DNA of 64,000 nucleotides from Desulfobacterales bacterium. GTDB taxonomy: Bacteria; Desulfobacterota; Desulfobacteria; Desulfobacterales; Desulfosalsimonadaceae. Shown in pieces: positions 9,139 to 19,217 of the stretch; position 1 is the stretch's first letter; every line of letters starts with the position of its first letter. A program made the translations under genes and the position numbers. The notes under the pieces were generated by a model. The model was not told the origin of the DNA, ran no database searches, and was given only the letters and a program-made list of their open reading frames with translations. The DNA lies in NCBI GenBank assembly GCA_018335195.1, contig JAGXKN010000001.1, forward strand, positions 62,001 through 126,000. Direction: 5' to 3'.

Positions 9139-11744
9139 ACCTTGTCTATGGCCTGCTCCAGGTGCTCGGGCTTGGATCCCCCGGCCTGGGCCATGTCCGG
9201 CCGGCCGCCGCCGCCGCCGCCAACCTCTGCTGCAACCGCCTTGATGATATTGCCGGCATGGAACCGGTCTATGAGGTCCTTGGTCACCACTGCGATCAGC
9301 ATGGCCTTTTTGTCCTGGGCGGCGCCGAGCACCACGATGCCCGATCCGATTTTTTCCTTGAACTGATCGGCCAGATCCCGAAGCGCACCCGGATTGTCCG
9401 CCTGGACGGTTTTGGCCAGCACCTTGACCCCGTCCACGGAGGCCACATCCTCGGCCATCCGGTCTGCAGACCGGGCCGCAAGCTTGCGCTTCAACTGCTC
9501 AACGGTTTTTTCCAGGTCCTTTTGTCCGGCAAGCAGCGATTCCACCCGCTGGGGCAGGGCTTCGGGCCGGTCCTTAACCATGCGGGCCGCCTCGTTTAAA
9601 TGGCGGTTGATGTTTTGAATGTGGGCAAATGCGCCCTCGCCGGTGAAAGCCTCGATGCGCCGCACCCCGGAGGACACGCTGGCCTCGGATACGATCTTGA
9701 AAACCCCGATGTCCCCGGTGCGCCGGGTATGGGTGCCGCCGCAGAGCTCCTTGGAAAACGAGCCCAGGGAAATCACGCGCACCCGGTCGCCGTATTTTTC
9801 CTCAAACAAGGCCGTGGCCCCGGTCTGAAAGGCTTCTTCTGCTTCCATCTCCTCGATTGAAACCGCGATGTTTTCCCGGATCCGGGCATTGACCCGGCGC
9901 TCGATCTCCTCGAGGGTCTCGGAATCAAGCTGGGAAAAATGGGTAAAGTCAAAGCGCAGCCGGTCCGGCCCCACGTGCGATCCGGCCTGGCGGACATGCT
10001 CGCCCACCACTTCGCGCAGGCAGCGGTGCAGGATGTGGGTGGCGGTATGGTTCAAGGCGGTGGCCCGCCGCCCGGCCGAATCCACGGACAGGGTGGCCGG
10101 ATCGTTTTTCCGCACAGTGCCGGATGTCACCTTGCCGCGGTGAATGATCAGGCCGGTGGGATCCTTGAACGTATCTTCCACTTCAATTTCAAACTCCCTG
10201 CCGAAAATTTTTCCCGTATCCCCGACCTGTCCGCCGGAAGCAGCATAAAACGGGGTTTTTTCGGCCACCACTTCCACGGCCTGCCCGGATTGGGCCGAAT
10301 CCACGGCCTGGCCGTCCACAACCAGCAGCAGCAGCCCGGATTCGTATTCCAGCCGATCATAACCCACAAACTCGGGGAGCCTGTCCGCATTTGCGGAAAA
10401 CTCCTTGTAGGCCGGACTGATATTGGAAAATGCAGATACGTTCCGCGACTGCTCCCTTCGCTGCTCCATGGCCCGGTTAAACCCCTCCATGTCCAGGTCC
10501 AGGCCCTGATCGCGCACCACGTCGCGCACAATGTCCACCGGAAAGCCGAAGGTATCATAAAGTTTAAAAATCACGTCCCCGGGCACCACGGTGGATTGAT
10601 CCCGCTTCATCTGCTCGGTTGTTTCGGCCAACAGCTTGAGCCCGTGGTCCAGGGTTTCCAGAAAGCGCACTTCCTCGTTTTTCACCACGTTGGTAATAAA
10701 CGCGTGTTCTTCGGCAAGCTCCGGGTAGCCTTCCTTCATGATCTCAAAAACCGGCTCCACGGTCTGATGCAAAAAAGGCTCGGTCAGGGAGATGCTCCGG
10801 CCGTAGCGGATGGCCCGCCGCAGGATCCGGCGCAGCACGTATCCTCTTCCCTCGTTTGACGGCAAAACGCCGTCGCCGATCAGAAATGCCGCAGCCCGGC
10901 TGTGATCGGCAATCACCTTCATAGCCACGTCGGTTTCATGGCTTTGGCCCATGCTGCAGCCGGACAAGGATTCGATGGTCCGGATAATCGGCAGAAACAG
11001 GTCGGTGTCAAAATTGGTGGGCACGTCCTGGATAATGGCGGCAATCCGCTCCAGGCCCATGCCCGTGTCAATGCTGGGCTTTGGCAGCGGCGTCATGTTG
11101 CCGTCAGCATCCCGGTTATACTGCATGAAAACCAGGTTCCAGATCTCCAGGTATCGGTCACATTCACATCCCGGCATGCAGTCGGGCCTGCCGCAGCCCA
11201 TTTCCTTGCCCCGGTCAATGAGAATCTCGGAACACGGCCCGCAGGGACCGGTCTCGCCCATGGACCAGTAGTTGTCTTTTTCCCCGAGCCGCACAATGCG
11301 CTCTTCGGGAAATCCGATCCTGTCGCGCCATGCGTCAAAGGCTTCCTCGTCATCGAGATAAATCGAGACCCAGAGCTTGTCAGCAGGCAGGCCGAGTTCG
11401 TCGACCAGAAGCTCCCATGCATATTCGATGGCTTTTTCCTTGAAATAGTCGCCGAACGAGAAATTACCCAGCATTTCGAAAAACGTGTGATGCCGGGCCG
11501 TGTGCCCCACGTTTTCCAGGTCGTTGTGCTTGCCCCCGGCGCGCAGGCATTTCTGGGAGGTTGCCGCCCGGGTATAGTCCCGCTTTTCCTCACCGAGGAA
11601 CACGCGCTTGAACTGTACCATGCCGGCGTTGGTAAACAAAAGGGTGGGATCGTCCTGGGGAACCAGCGAGGAGCTTCGAACGAGCTGGTGCCCGTTTTGC
11701 CTGAAGTATTCAAAAAATTTTTTCCGGATCTCGTTTCCCGTCAT
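9093..11744 (-). CDS. alaS: Alanyl-tRNA synthetase
   Basis: MTGNEIRKKFFEYFRQNGHQLVRSSSLVPQDDPTLLFTNAGMVQFKRVFLG; C-term CGGTHTRRTGDIG. Confidence 0.97.
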   Translation of the reverse strand: MTGNEIRKKFFEYFRQNGHQLVRSSSLVPQDDPTLLFTNAGMVQFKRVFLGEEKRDYTRAATSQKCLRAGGKHNDLENVGHTARHHTFFEMLGNFSFGDYFKEKAIEYAWELLVDELGLPADKLWVSIYLDDEEAFDAWRDRIGFPEERIVRLGEKDNYWSMGETGPCGPCSEILIDRGKEMGCGRPDCMPGCECDRYLEIWNLVFMQYNRDADGNMTPLPKPSIDTGMGLERIAAIIQDVPTNFDTDLFLPIIRTIESLSGCSMGQSHETDVAMKVIADHSRAAAFLIGDGVLPSNEGRGYVLRRILRRAIRYGRSISLTEPFLHQTVEPVFEIMKEGYPELAEEHAFITNVVKNEEVRFLETLDHGLKLLAETTEQMKRDQSTVVPGDVIFKLYDTFGFPVDIVRDVVRDQGLDLDMEGFNRAMEQRREQSRNVSAFSNISPAYKEFSANADRLPEFVGYDRLEYESGLLLLVVDGQAVDSAQSGQAVEVVAEKTPFYAASGGQVGDTGKIFGREFEIEVEDTFKDPTGLIIHRGKVTSGTVRKNDPATLSVDSAGRRATALNHTATHILHRCLREVVGEHVRQAGSHVGPDRLRFDFTHFSQLDSETLEEIERRVNARIRENIAVSIEEMEAEEAFQTGATALFEEKYGDRVRVISLGSFSKELCGGTHTRRTGDIGVFKIVSEASVSSGVRRIEAFTGEGAFAHIQNINRHLNEAARMVKDRPEALPQRVESLLAGQKDLEKTVEQLKRKLAARSADRMAEDVASVDGVKVLAKTVQADNPGALRDLADQFKEKIGSGIVVLGAAQDKKAMLIAVVTKDLIDRFHAGNIIKAVAAEVGGGGGGRPDMAQAGGSKPEHLEQAIDKVYGLVRSAVENTSSK

Positions 11745-11752
11745 GAAGCCAC

Positions 11753-12841
11753 CTATTTCTCCGCAGCCGCAGTCGTCGTCTCCTGTTTGGCGGAATCATC
11801 GCCGGCGTTTTGCGCATCAGCGCCCGCCTCCGGTTTGCCCAGTCCGAGGGCCTCCTTGACCTTATCGCGCAGATCGGTATACACGTCCGGATTTTCCTGG
11901 AAATACTTCTTGATGTTTTCCCTGCCCTGGCCCAGGCGTTCGCCCTGGTAGGAATACCAGGACCCGCTTTTTTCAATGACCCCGGCCTTGACCCCCATGT
12001 CGAGCAAATCCCCGGCCGCAGAGATGCCCTCGCCGTACATCACGTCGAATTCGGCCTCCTTAAACGGCGGGGCCAGCTTGTTCTTAACCACCTTGGCCTT
12101 GGTCCGGCTGCCCATGACCTCCTGGCCTTCCTTGATCGCACCGGTGCGCCGCACCTCGATGCGCACCGAAGAATAGAATTTCAGGGCGTTGCCCCCGGTG
12201 GTGGTCTCCGGGTTGCCAAAGACCACGCCGATCTTCATCCGGATCTGGTTGATAAAGATCAGCGACGTGTGGGTCTTGCTGATGGTGCCGGTGAGCTTGC
12301 GCAGGGCCTGGGACATGAGGCGGGCCTGCAGGCCCATGTGGGAATCGCCCATCTCCCCCTCGATTTCCGCGCGCGGCACCAGGGCGGCCACCGAGTCGAT
12401 CACCAGGATATCCACCGCTCCGCTGCGAAGCAGCATATCCGCGATTTCCAGGGCCTGCTCGCCGGTATCGGGCTGGGAAACCAGCAGTTCGTCGCAATTA
12501 ACCCCGAGTTTTTTGGCATAAGAAGTGTCCAGGGCGTGCTCGGCATCGATAAACGCGGCAATGCCGCCCTGCTTCTGGGCTTCGGCCACCGCGTGCAGGG
12601 CCAGCGAGGTCTTCCCTGAGGCTTCCGGCCCGTATATCTCGGTCACCCGTCCCCGGGGAATGCCGCCGATGCCGAGTGCCAGGTCCAGGGCAATGGAGCC
12701 CGTGGGAATGGCCGGCACATTGATCACCGTGTTGCTGCCCAGCTTCATGATGGCACCCTTGCCGAACTGGCGTTCGATCTGGCCCATCGCGGTCTGCACC
12801 GCCTTTTCCTTGTCTTGTTCCTTGTCCGTGGACTTGCTCAT
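11753..12841 (-). CDS. recA: Recombinase RecA
   Basis: [52 protein letters not shown]; start placed at MSKSTDKEQ. Confidence 0.97.
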   Translation of the reverse strand: MSKSTDKEQDKEKAVQTAMGQIERQFGKGAIMKLGSNTVINVPAIPTGSIALDLALGIGGIPRGRVTEIYGPEASGKTSLALHAVAEAQKQGGIAAFIDAEHALDTSYAKKLGVNCDELLVSQPDTGEQALEIADMLLRSGAVDILVIDSVAALVPRAEIEGEMGDSHMGLQARLMSQALRKLTGTISKTHTSLIFINQIRMKIGVVFGNPETTTGGNALKFYSSVRIEVRRTGAIKEGQEVMGSRTKAKVVKNKLAPPFKEAEFDVMYGEGISAAGDLLDMGVKAGVIEKSGSWYSYQGERLGQGRENIKKYFQENPDVYTDLRDKVKEALGLGKPEAGADAQNAGDDSAKQETTTAAAEK

Positions 12842-12875
12842 ATCCGCCTCCTGCAATGTAATCGCCTTGTTTCAG

Positions 12876-13030
12876 GAATTTCGAAATACGAATATCGAAA
12901 TCCAAAACAATGACAGAAATATGAATCTCTCAATGTTTAAAATCCTCAGTGATAGCTGGTTCTTTTTGATCATTACATAATTCGGGTTTCATATTGGTTT
13001 CGAATTTCGGATTTTGATATTCGGATTTTA
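12876..13030. repeat. Dispersed AT-rich palindromic repeat, copy 1
   Basis: gaatttcgaaatacgaatatcgaaatccaaaacaatgacagaaat ... ggtttcgaatttcggattttgatattcgg. Confidence 0.7.
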
Positions 13031-13052
13031 TCAAATTTATGCCATCTAAGCA

Positions 13053-13682
13053 CTATTTGTCTTTGCCTTCCAGCCGATGGTGCGAAAGGACCCGGTAAAT
13101 GGGGCCTTTGGGTGTCAGGGTGCTTTCAAACAGCTGCACTGCGTCTGCCATGAATTCATCGGTGGCAAAATCCCCGAACTGCCGGATTGCATCAGCCAGG
13201 CGATCTGCATCCGCCTTGCCCTTGAACCGGCCCAGGGTAAAATGCCCGGAAAACCGCCGGTTTTCCTTTTCAAACCCGATGGCCGCCATGGCATTTTCCA
13301 CTTCCTGCTGCAGCGCTTCAAGCATTTGGCTCTGGCCGGCAACACCCGTCCACAGCACCCGGGGGCGCCGGATACTCGGAAACGCACCCATACCCTTAGC
13401 CGAAAGGGTCATGGGCGAAAACCCGGCAGCTGCAGCAGACAATCGCGCAGTGATGGCCTCCACGTCAGCGGCCCGGATATCACCCAGAAATTTCAGGGTC
13501 AGGTGGATGTTTTCCGGGTCCGTGTATTTCATCCGGATGCCAAAGTTCCTGAGTTTCTGCTGCAGCGCACCCAGAGCCTCGGTCACGTGCGCTGGCAGCG
13601 CCACTGCGATAAAGACCCGATGGGTCTTTGCTTGCCCCCGGGAATCGTCCCGGTTATCCGGATTTTTCACATTTTTACCCAT
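13053..13682 (-). CDS. thpR: RNA 2',3'-cyclic phosphodiesterase (2H superfamily)
   Basis: RVFIAVALPAHVTEALGALQ, IHLTLKFLGDI, FSGHFTLGRFKG (two HxT motifs). Confidence 0.9.
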   Translation of the reverse strand: MGKNVKNPDNRDDSRGQAKTHRVFIAVALPAHVTEALGALQQKLRNFGIRMKYTDPENIHLTLKFLGDIRAADVEAITARLSAAAAGFSPMTLSAKGMGAFPSIRRPRVLWTGVAGQSQMLEALQQEVENAMAAIGFEKENRRFSGHFTLGRFKGKADADRLADAIRQFGDFATDEFMADAVQLFESTLTPKGPIYRVLSHHRLEGKDK

Positions 13683-13687
13683 GATGC

Positions 13688-14176
13688 TCAAGCTCCCGTA
13701 CCAGCGCCCGGGGCAACGGATAAATAGGCAAAGGCGATACCCAGGATGGTACGGCAAATCAGTCCGGCGGCCACATCGTCGATCACCACGCCCACGCCGC
13801 CGGAAAACCGTCTTTCCAGCCAAGCAACAGGCGGCGGTTTGACAATATCTATGCCGCGAAACAGGATAAACCCCGCAACGGCCAGGGGCCATGAAAAGGG
13901 CAGCCCGGCAAAAACCACGCCCATTCCCGCAATTTCATCAATTACAATGGCGCCCGGATCCTTTTGGCCCAAGGCGGTCTCTGCCTGCCCGGCCGACCAC
14001 ACGGCCAAGCCGATTACCGCTGCCAGCAGCACCAGTGCGTACGGAATGGCCATCTGCGCCATCAACCAGTACAGCAGCAGCCCGGGCACGGATCCGAAAG
14101 TTCCGGGGGCTGCGGGCATCCGGCCGATATATCCGCCCGTGGCGATTGCCACGCTGAGTTTGCCCATAAAATTCAT
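13688..14176 (-). CDS. pgpA: Phosphatidylglycerophosphatase A
   Basis: ATGGYIGRMPAAPGTFGSVPGLLLYW; IVIDEIAGM; PPPVAWLERRFSGGVGVVIDDVAAG. Confidence 0.93.
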   Translation of the reverse strand: MNFMGKLSVAIATGGYIGRMPAAPGTFGSVPGLLLYWLMAQMAIPYALVLLAAVIGLAVWSAGQAETALGQKDPGAIVIDEIAGMGVVFAGLPFSWPLAVAGFILFRGIDIVKPPPVAWLERRFSGGVGVVIDDVAAGLICRTILGIAFAYLSVAPGAGTGA

Positions 14177-14219
14177 AAGGTTCTATAATCCCGGGCTGCC
14201 GCTGTCAAGGCATAGTTGG

Positions 14220-15395
14220 TCAGGGGTTTTCATGCCCGTTTTTATCACCTGCACACGCGGCTGCCTGGTAAACTGTGCGCAGTGGAATATTCCGCGACTC
14301 TGCGATCTGCCGGCAGGATTCGTACTCCGGTGCAATCCGGGTTTCCCCGTCCGGGGTATACACCCGCTTGGCCGCCACCGAACCATACGGGGTATCGATA
14401 AAAACCGTCTCCCGCGCCAGGACCTGTCGCTGAACCGGATAATAGCGGACACCGATGGCGCTGGTTTCGGTTAAAATTCTGGATGTCAGAGCCGTCTGCC
14501 GGGCGCGTTCGCACAATACCTGCAGCATGGTGCCGGGCCGGCCCTTTTTCATGTACACCGGAATCATCACCACGTCCCGGGCGCCGTCGCCAAAGAGCTG
14601 ATCTGCAAGATAACCGTAAATCTCCGGATTCATGTCGTCAATGCAGGTTTCCACCAGCATCATGGAATCGGCATTCTCAGCCCGCCTCCGGCCGGTGATG
14701 ACCCGCAGCACGTTGGGCCGGCCGGCAAATTCCCGCTGCCCCGCGCCGTATCCCGCATCTTCTACAATCATATCCGGCATTGCATCAAAGCCTTCGGCCA
14801 GAGTCGTAATAATGGCCGCGCCTGTGGGCGTCACCAGCTCGGATTCAATGCCGGCATCATATACGGGCGCGCCCCGGAGCAGGGCCACGGTGGCCGGAGC
14901 CGGCACCGGCAGGGTCCCGTGACGGCACTGCACCGTGCCCGATCCCATGGGCAGCGCCGAGGCCCGGACCGTTTTGATTCCCAGATAATCGACAGCCAGG
15001 GCCGCACCCACCATGTCCACGATCGCGTCCACGCCGCCGACTTCGTGGAAATGCACGTTTTCCTTGGCGCAACCGTGAATCTTTGCCTCGGCTTCAGCCA
15101 GCCGGTCAAACATGGCCAGGCTGGTTTCAATCACCGCGGGCGGCAGGGTGCTTTCGGAAATCAGCCGGTGTATGGCGCCAAAATCGCGCTCCGTGCTATC
15201 AGTTGCCGCAACCGAGACGCGTCTGGCCGCAATCCCGCATGAATCCACGGATTCAACCGACAGGTCAAAGCCTTCCAGGGGCAGTTTTTCCGCCAGGGTC
15301 TTTTTCAGCCAGTCCGCCGGCACCCCGAGATCGATGAGCGCCCCGAGGGTCATGTCCCCGCTGATGCCGGAAAAACAGTCGAAATAGGCGATCAT
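14220..15395 (-). CDS. larC: Nickel-pincer cofactor biosynthesis protein LarC
   Basis: MIAYFDCFSGISGDMTLGALIDLGVP; NVHFHEVGGVDAIVDMVG; ETCIDDMNPEIYGYLADQLFGDGARDVVMIPVYMKKGRPGTMLQVL. Confidence 0.92.
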   Translation of the reverse strand: MIAYFDCFSGISGDMTLGALIDLGVPADWLKKTLAEKLPLEGFDLSVESVDSCGIAARRVSVAATDSTERDFGAIHRLISESTLPPAVIETSLAMFDRLAEAEAKIHGCAKENVHFHEVGGVDAIVDMVGAALAVDYLGIKTVRASALPMGSGTVQCRHGTLPVPAPATVALLRGAPVYDAGIESELVTPTGAAIITTLAEGFDAMPDMIVEDAGYGAGQREFAGRPNVLRVITGRRRAENADSMMLVETCIDDMNPEIYGYLADQLFGDGARDVVMIPVYMKKGRPGTMLQVLCERARQTALTSRILTETSAIGVRYYPVQRQVLARETVFIDTPYGSVAAKRVYTPDGETRIAPEYESCRQIAESRNIPLRTVYQAAACAGDKNGHENP

Positions 15396-16543
15396 CAGCC
15401 CTGTCCCCTGGAGGCGTGCAGGCCGATGATTTCAAGTAAAAGCGCCGCGGTCCGGGCCATGTCCTCAAGGCGGATCCATTCGCGTACGGTGTGCACCTCC
15501 TGCATCCCGGTACCGATCACGCCCGTGACAATCCCTTTGCTAAAAAATATATTGGCATCCGAGCCGCCCCCGGTTCGCTTGGCTGTGAGCTGCCGGCCCA
15601 GCCGTTCTGCGGCAGCCCGGGCATGCTGTATCACCGGGTGTTCTTCCGGGATGGAAGTCGCAGGAAACATCTCTTCCATATCCACATCAATCCGCGGAAG
15701 ACCGGCCTGCTCATCCCGGGTTTCAAAATTCTCGGCAGCGGCTTGAAAGGCGCCGACGATCCCGTCGCTGACCCGCTTCAGGGTGTCCGGGCTGTGACTG
15801 CGGATTTCCCCCCGGACCCGCACCTGTTCGGGCACGATGTTTGTGGCCCCGTCGCACTGGATCGTTCCGATATTGGCGGTGGTCTCCGAGTCAATACGGC
15901 CCAGTTCCAGCCCGGCAATGGCCCGGCCGGCAACAGAGATGGCATTGATCCCCTTTTCCGGTTCCGCCCCGGCGTGTGCGGCTTTTCCGTGCACCGTCAA
16001 ATCAAACCGGTTTGATGCCGGGGCCTGGGTGATAATGGTTTCCGTGTCCGAGGTATCCAGTGAGTATCCGAATTTTGCGGAAATCATTTTTTCATCCAGG
16101 CACTTGGCCCCGAGCAGGCCGATTTCCTCGCAGATGGTGAAAACCAGCTCCAATGGCCCGTGTTCCAGGCCGTTTTCGTGGATTGCGCGCATGGTTTCAA
16201 TGATTACTGCAACCGCGCTCTTGTCATCCGCGCCAAGTACCGTGGTACCGTCGCTTTTAAATACCCCATCGGAAAACTGCGTCTTGACACCGTTGCCCGG
16301 CTCCACGGTATCCATGTGGGCATTAAGCATCAGCGGCGGCGCCTGCCGCGTGCCGGAAAACTTGATGATCAGGTTGCCCGTATCACTGCCGGTATGACGG
16401 CCTGCATCATCAATGAATACCGCGCCGCCCAGGGGCTCGAGCATCTTCTTGATTTCACTTGAAATCCGGCCCTCGGTTCTTGATACGCTGTCAATTGCCG
16501 CCAGCGCCTGAAAGGTTTCGCCCAGTCTTTGCCTGTTGATCAT
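15395..16543 (-). CDS. M20/M25/M40 family peptidase (peptidase T-like)
   Basis: LMLNAHMDTVEPG, VLGADDKSAVAVIIET, FTICEEIGLLGAK, RTGGGSDANIF. Confidence 0.88.
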   Translation of the reverse strand: MINRQRLGETFQALAAIDSVSRTEGRISSEIKKMLEPLGGAVFIDDAGRHTGSDTGNLIIKFSGTRQAPPLMLNAHMDTVEPGNGVKTQFSDGVFKSDGTTVLGADDKSAVAVIIETMRAIHENGLEHGPLELVFTICEEIGLLGAKCLDEKMISAKFGYSLDTSDTETIITQAPASNRFDLTVHGKAAHAGAEPEKGINAISVAGRAIAGLELGRIDSETTANIGTIQCDGATNIVPEQVRVRGEIRSHSPDTLKRVSDGIVGAFQAAAENFETRDEQAGLPRIDVDMEEMFPATSIPEEHPVIQHARAAAERLGRQLTAKRTGGGSDANIFFSKGIVTGVIGTGMQEVHTVREWIRLEDMARTAALLLEIIGLHASRGQG

Positions 16544-16610
16544 TGCGTAGCTACCTTAAACATGTTATTGACAAAAGCGATATAAACGCTATTTTTGTCT
16601 CGGATCATGC

Positions 16611-16708
16611 GGAAGTGCGCAGCTCACTGGTGGGGCTCCCGGACTTCAAATCCGGTGTGAGGCGTTAACAGCGTCTCAGGTGGGTTCGATTCCCATGCAC
16701 TTCCGCCA
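16611..16708 (+). tRNA. selC: tRNA-Sec (anticodon UCA), CCA encoded
   Basis: GGAAGTG acceptor pairs with CACTTCC before G-CCA; anticodon arm CCGGACTTCAAATCCGG with TCA; long variable arm; T arm gtgggttcgattcccat. Confidence 0.94.
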
Positions 16709-16877
16709 CTTCTACCTATTCGCACTTTTGCTTTTGCAGTGCTGTTTACCGATCTTACCGCATCCGTGGGCACCCGAATCCGGAAACGCAAAACCAGATG
16801 TAAAAATACATGGGATTGATGCTGAGTTCAACGATAAATTACGCGGCGGCTCGGACCAAATTCAGGGCGGAAAAACG

Positions 16878-17672
16878 ATGACGGCAGATCTCCCAAGCGC
16901 CTTGGTGATTACGGACAATAAAAAGTTCCGGCGGGTGGTGCGTACCGATGACCTGGAGACCGTCAACCTTCCCAGCGGCGGCGTATCAAGGGAAGAGCTC
17001 GCGCAGATCGGCGTGGGCGGGACGTTTTTTAAAAACGGGAAAAAATACCATGTGCTTGACTGCGACGCCCATGACCGGGTCATGAGCGGCATCAAGCGCG
17101 ACACCCAGATCATATACCCCAAGGACGCGGGTTATATCCTGCTGCGGCTCGATATTTTTCCCGGCAAGTCCGTGGGCGAGGCCGGCACCGGATCGGGCGG
17201 AATGACCCTGCTCATGTCCCGGGCCGTAGGGAATACAGGCCGGATCTATACCTATGAAAAAAACGCCCAGCTCGCCGGCAGGATCCGCAAAAACCTGCAA
17301 CCTGCAGAGGACTTTGCCAACGTGCATCTTTATACCCGCTCCCTGGAAGAAGGCATTTGCGAAACCGGGCTGGATGCGTTTTTTCTGGATGTGCGTGATC
17401 CATCCGATGTGCTCGCCCAAGTGTCTGCTGCACTCAAGCCCGGCGGGCACCTGGGCGTGCTGGTGCCCACGGCCAACCAGATGACAAAGCTGCTATGGAC
17501 GCTCAATAATTATCCTTTTCTGGTCACCGAGGCCGCAGAGACCTACCTGCGCACCTACAAGCTCAATCCCTCGCGCTTCCGTCCCCAGGACCGCATGGTG
17601 GGACATACGGGATATCTCCTGTTTGCCCGGGCGCTGCAGGCAGAATCTGAAGATTTTCAGGAAAATACGTAA
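16878..17672 (+). CDS. trmI: tRNA (adenine-58-N1)-methyltransferase, TrmI family
   Basis: IYPKDAGYILLRLDIFPGKSVGEAGTGSGGMTLLMSRAVG; DAFFLDVRDPSDVL; track start 16680 lies inside the tRNA, so start moved to MTADLPS. Confidence 0.82.
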   Translation: MTADLPSALVITDNKKFRRVVRTDDLETVNLPSGGVSREELAQIGVGGTFFKNGKKYHVLDCDAHDRVMSGIKRDTQIIYPKDAGYILLRLDIFPGKSVGEAGTGSGGMTLLMSRAVGNTGRIYTYEKNAQLAGRIRKNLQPAEDFANVHLYTRSLEEGICETGLDAFFLDVRDPSDVLAQVSAALKPGGHLGVLVPTANQMTKLLWTLNNYPFLVTEAAETYLRTYKLNPSRFRPQDRMVGHTGYLLFARALQAESEDFQENT

Positions 17673-18730
17673 TAGCAGATCACCGGCTCCAGCTTGTTTT
17701 TCACATACACTTCGCCCTGACACGTACAGGAAAAATCCCCGGGGCAATTCAGATAGGTCTGCTCGCCGATGATAATTTCCCCGCCGTTGGCCATTTGCTC
17801 CAGGCGGGCGGCCACGTTGACACAATCGCCGATCACGGTGTAATCCATCCGGTTCGATGATCCGATATTCCCGATAATTGCACTGCCGGTGTTTATCCCG
17901 ATGCCGATCTCAAAGTATTCCTGCCCGGCCTGCCTGCGCGCTTCCATCATCTCTTTTGCCGCGGCCTGCATTTCAACAGCCGAGGCAACGGCGTTTTCCG
18001 AGGCGCTTTTCTCGGTTTCCACCAGCCCGAACACGCCAATGAGCTGATCCCCCACAAATTTGTCAAGCAGACCGGCGTTTCGGAAAATAATATCCACCAT
18101 CATGCCAAAGTACGCATTTAACATCTCCACCACCGCTTCTGCGGGCATGCGCTCGGCAATGGCGGTAAACGAGCGGATATCGGCAAACAGCACCGTGACT
18201 TCGCGCCGCTCGGTTTCCAGGAAAACCCCGTCCTTGAGATTGACAAGCTTTTCCACAAGGTTGTTGCCCACATACCGACTCAGGCGGTTGCGAAGCTGCT
18301 CCTCCTGCTTGCTGCGCTCATAGGAAAGGGCCAGATCCCGGGCATAGACCATCAATTGTGCGGCCTGCTCCTGGTTCTTGCGGTTTATCTCCGCCAGCCG
18401 CTGATAAAGGGAGTTGAAATGATCCGCGATCTCGTTTAGTTCGCGATCGGCCCGGATTTCAACGGAACCGCTTCTCCCGCCTTCCTGCATCCTGCCGGTC
18501 TCGCGGCTCAGATAATCCAGGAAATCCGCGGATCGGCGTATCAACATAAAACCCGTCAGCATGGAAAAAAGCACCAGGGGGATTAACAGGAGCATGGTCC
18601 GGGTAAATGGAACCTGCTGCCTGACAAACAGATAGACCACCAGCAGAAAGGGAATAATTCCGATCAGGGCCAGGCCGACCCGCAGTTTGCCGTAAAACGA
18701 GGTGTAATCTCTTCTTCTGCGCCTGCTCAT
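17657..18730 (-). CDS. Membrane-anchored class III adenylate/guanylate cyclase
   Basis: REVTVLFADIRSFTAIAERMP, DKFVGDQLIGVFG, IGINTGSAIIGNIGSSNRMDYTVIGDCVNVAARLEQ; N-terminal TMs and HAMP-like linker. Confidence 0.9.
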   Translation of the reverse strand: MSRRRRRDYTSFYGKLRVGLALIGIIPFLLVVYLFVRQQVPFTRTMLLLIPLVLFSMLTGFMLIRRSADFLDYLSRETGRMQEGGRSGSVEIRADRELNEIADHFNSLYQRLAEINRKNQEQAAQLMVYARDLALSYERSKQEEQLRNRLSRYVGNNLVEKLVNLKDGVFLETERREVTVLFADIRSFTAIAERMPAEAVVEMLNAYFGMMVDIIFRNAGLLDKFVGDQLIGVFGLVETEKSASENAVASAVEMQAAAKEMMEARRQAGQEYFEIGIGINTGSAIIGNIGSSNRMDYTVIGDCVNVAARLEQMANGGEIIIGEQTYLNCPGDFSCTCQGEVYVKNKLEPVICYYVFS

Positions 18731-19191
18731 CCACGGTAACCGTTTTTCTCGGCATCGAGGCGTTCAAAGTCAAAGGCGCAGTGGAACTTGATTGCAATAC
18801 GCTGGGCCTGGCCGGACAAATCGTCATCCACGGGCTCAGGAGGGTGAGTCCGCACCACGCTGGCTTCGTTGTAAATGCGCGCCCGCACGTCATCTGCGGC
18901 ATCTAGCTGAATGGAGATGTGCAATAACTGGCCCGGAAAGTACCTGCCCGGATAAGACGAAATAAACTGGGCGCCGCTGCCGGAGACATCCCGAAGCAGG
19001 CTTTTTTCCTCAAAAGGCTGGCTGTGGGGATCATTTCCGGAAACCATGATCGGAAAGGAAACGCAATATCGGTCAAAATCCCGTTGTTCGAGGCTTTTCC
19101 CTTTGTCGGACGGCATTTTTTTCCGGGGCCGCGTTTTGGCAAAAAAGCGCTTGATTCGTTCCCACCAACCCATTTTTCCGGATTCAAACAA
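18727..19191 (-). CDS. PilZ-domain-like protein
   Basis: Region RYCVSFPIMVSG...SLLRDVSGSGAQFISSYPGRYFPGQLLHISIQL with PilZ-type D.S..G. Confidence 0.65.
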   Translation of the reverse strand: MFESGKMGWWERIKRFFAKTRPRKKMPSDKGKSLEQRDFDRYCVSFPIMVSGNDPHSQPFEEKSLLRDVSGSGAQFISSYPGRYFPGQLLHISIQLDAADDVRARIYNEASVVRTHPPEPVDDDLSGQAQRIAIKFHCAFDFERLDAEKNGYRG

Positions 19192-19217
19192 CGGGTGGAT
19201 TCCTGTCGGATTTTTTA

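Noticed and set aside
10902-11951. 349-aa plus-strand ORF
   Set aside because: Antisense to alaS and recA, no recognisable domain.
13053-15395. Possible cinA or recX near recA
   Set aside because: The usual neighbours were looked for; neither is present between pgpA/thpR or recA/alaS in this window.
16680-16877. N-terminal 66-aa extension of the TrmI ORF
   Set aside because: It starts inside tRNA-Sec and looks non-conserved; the real start is likely 16878.
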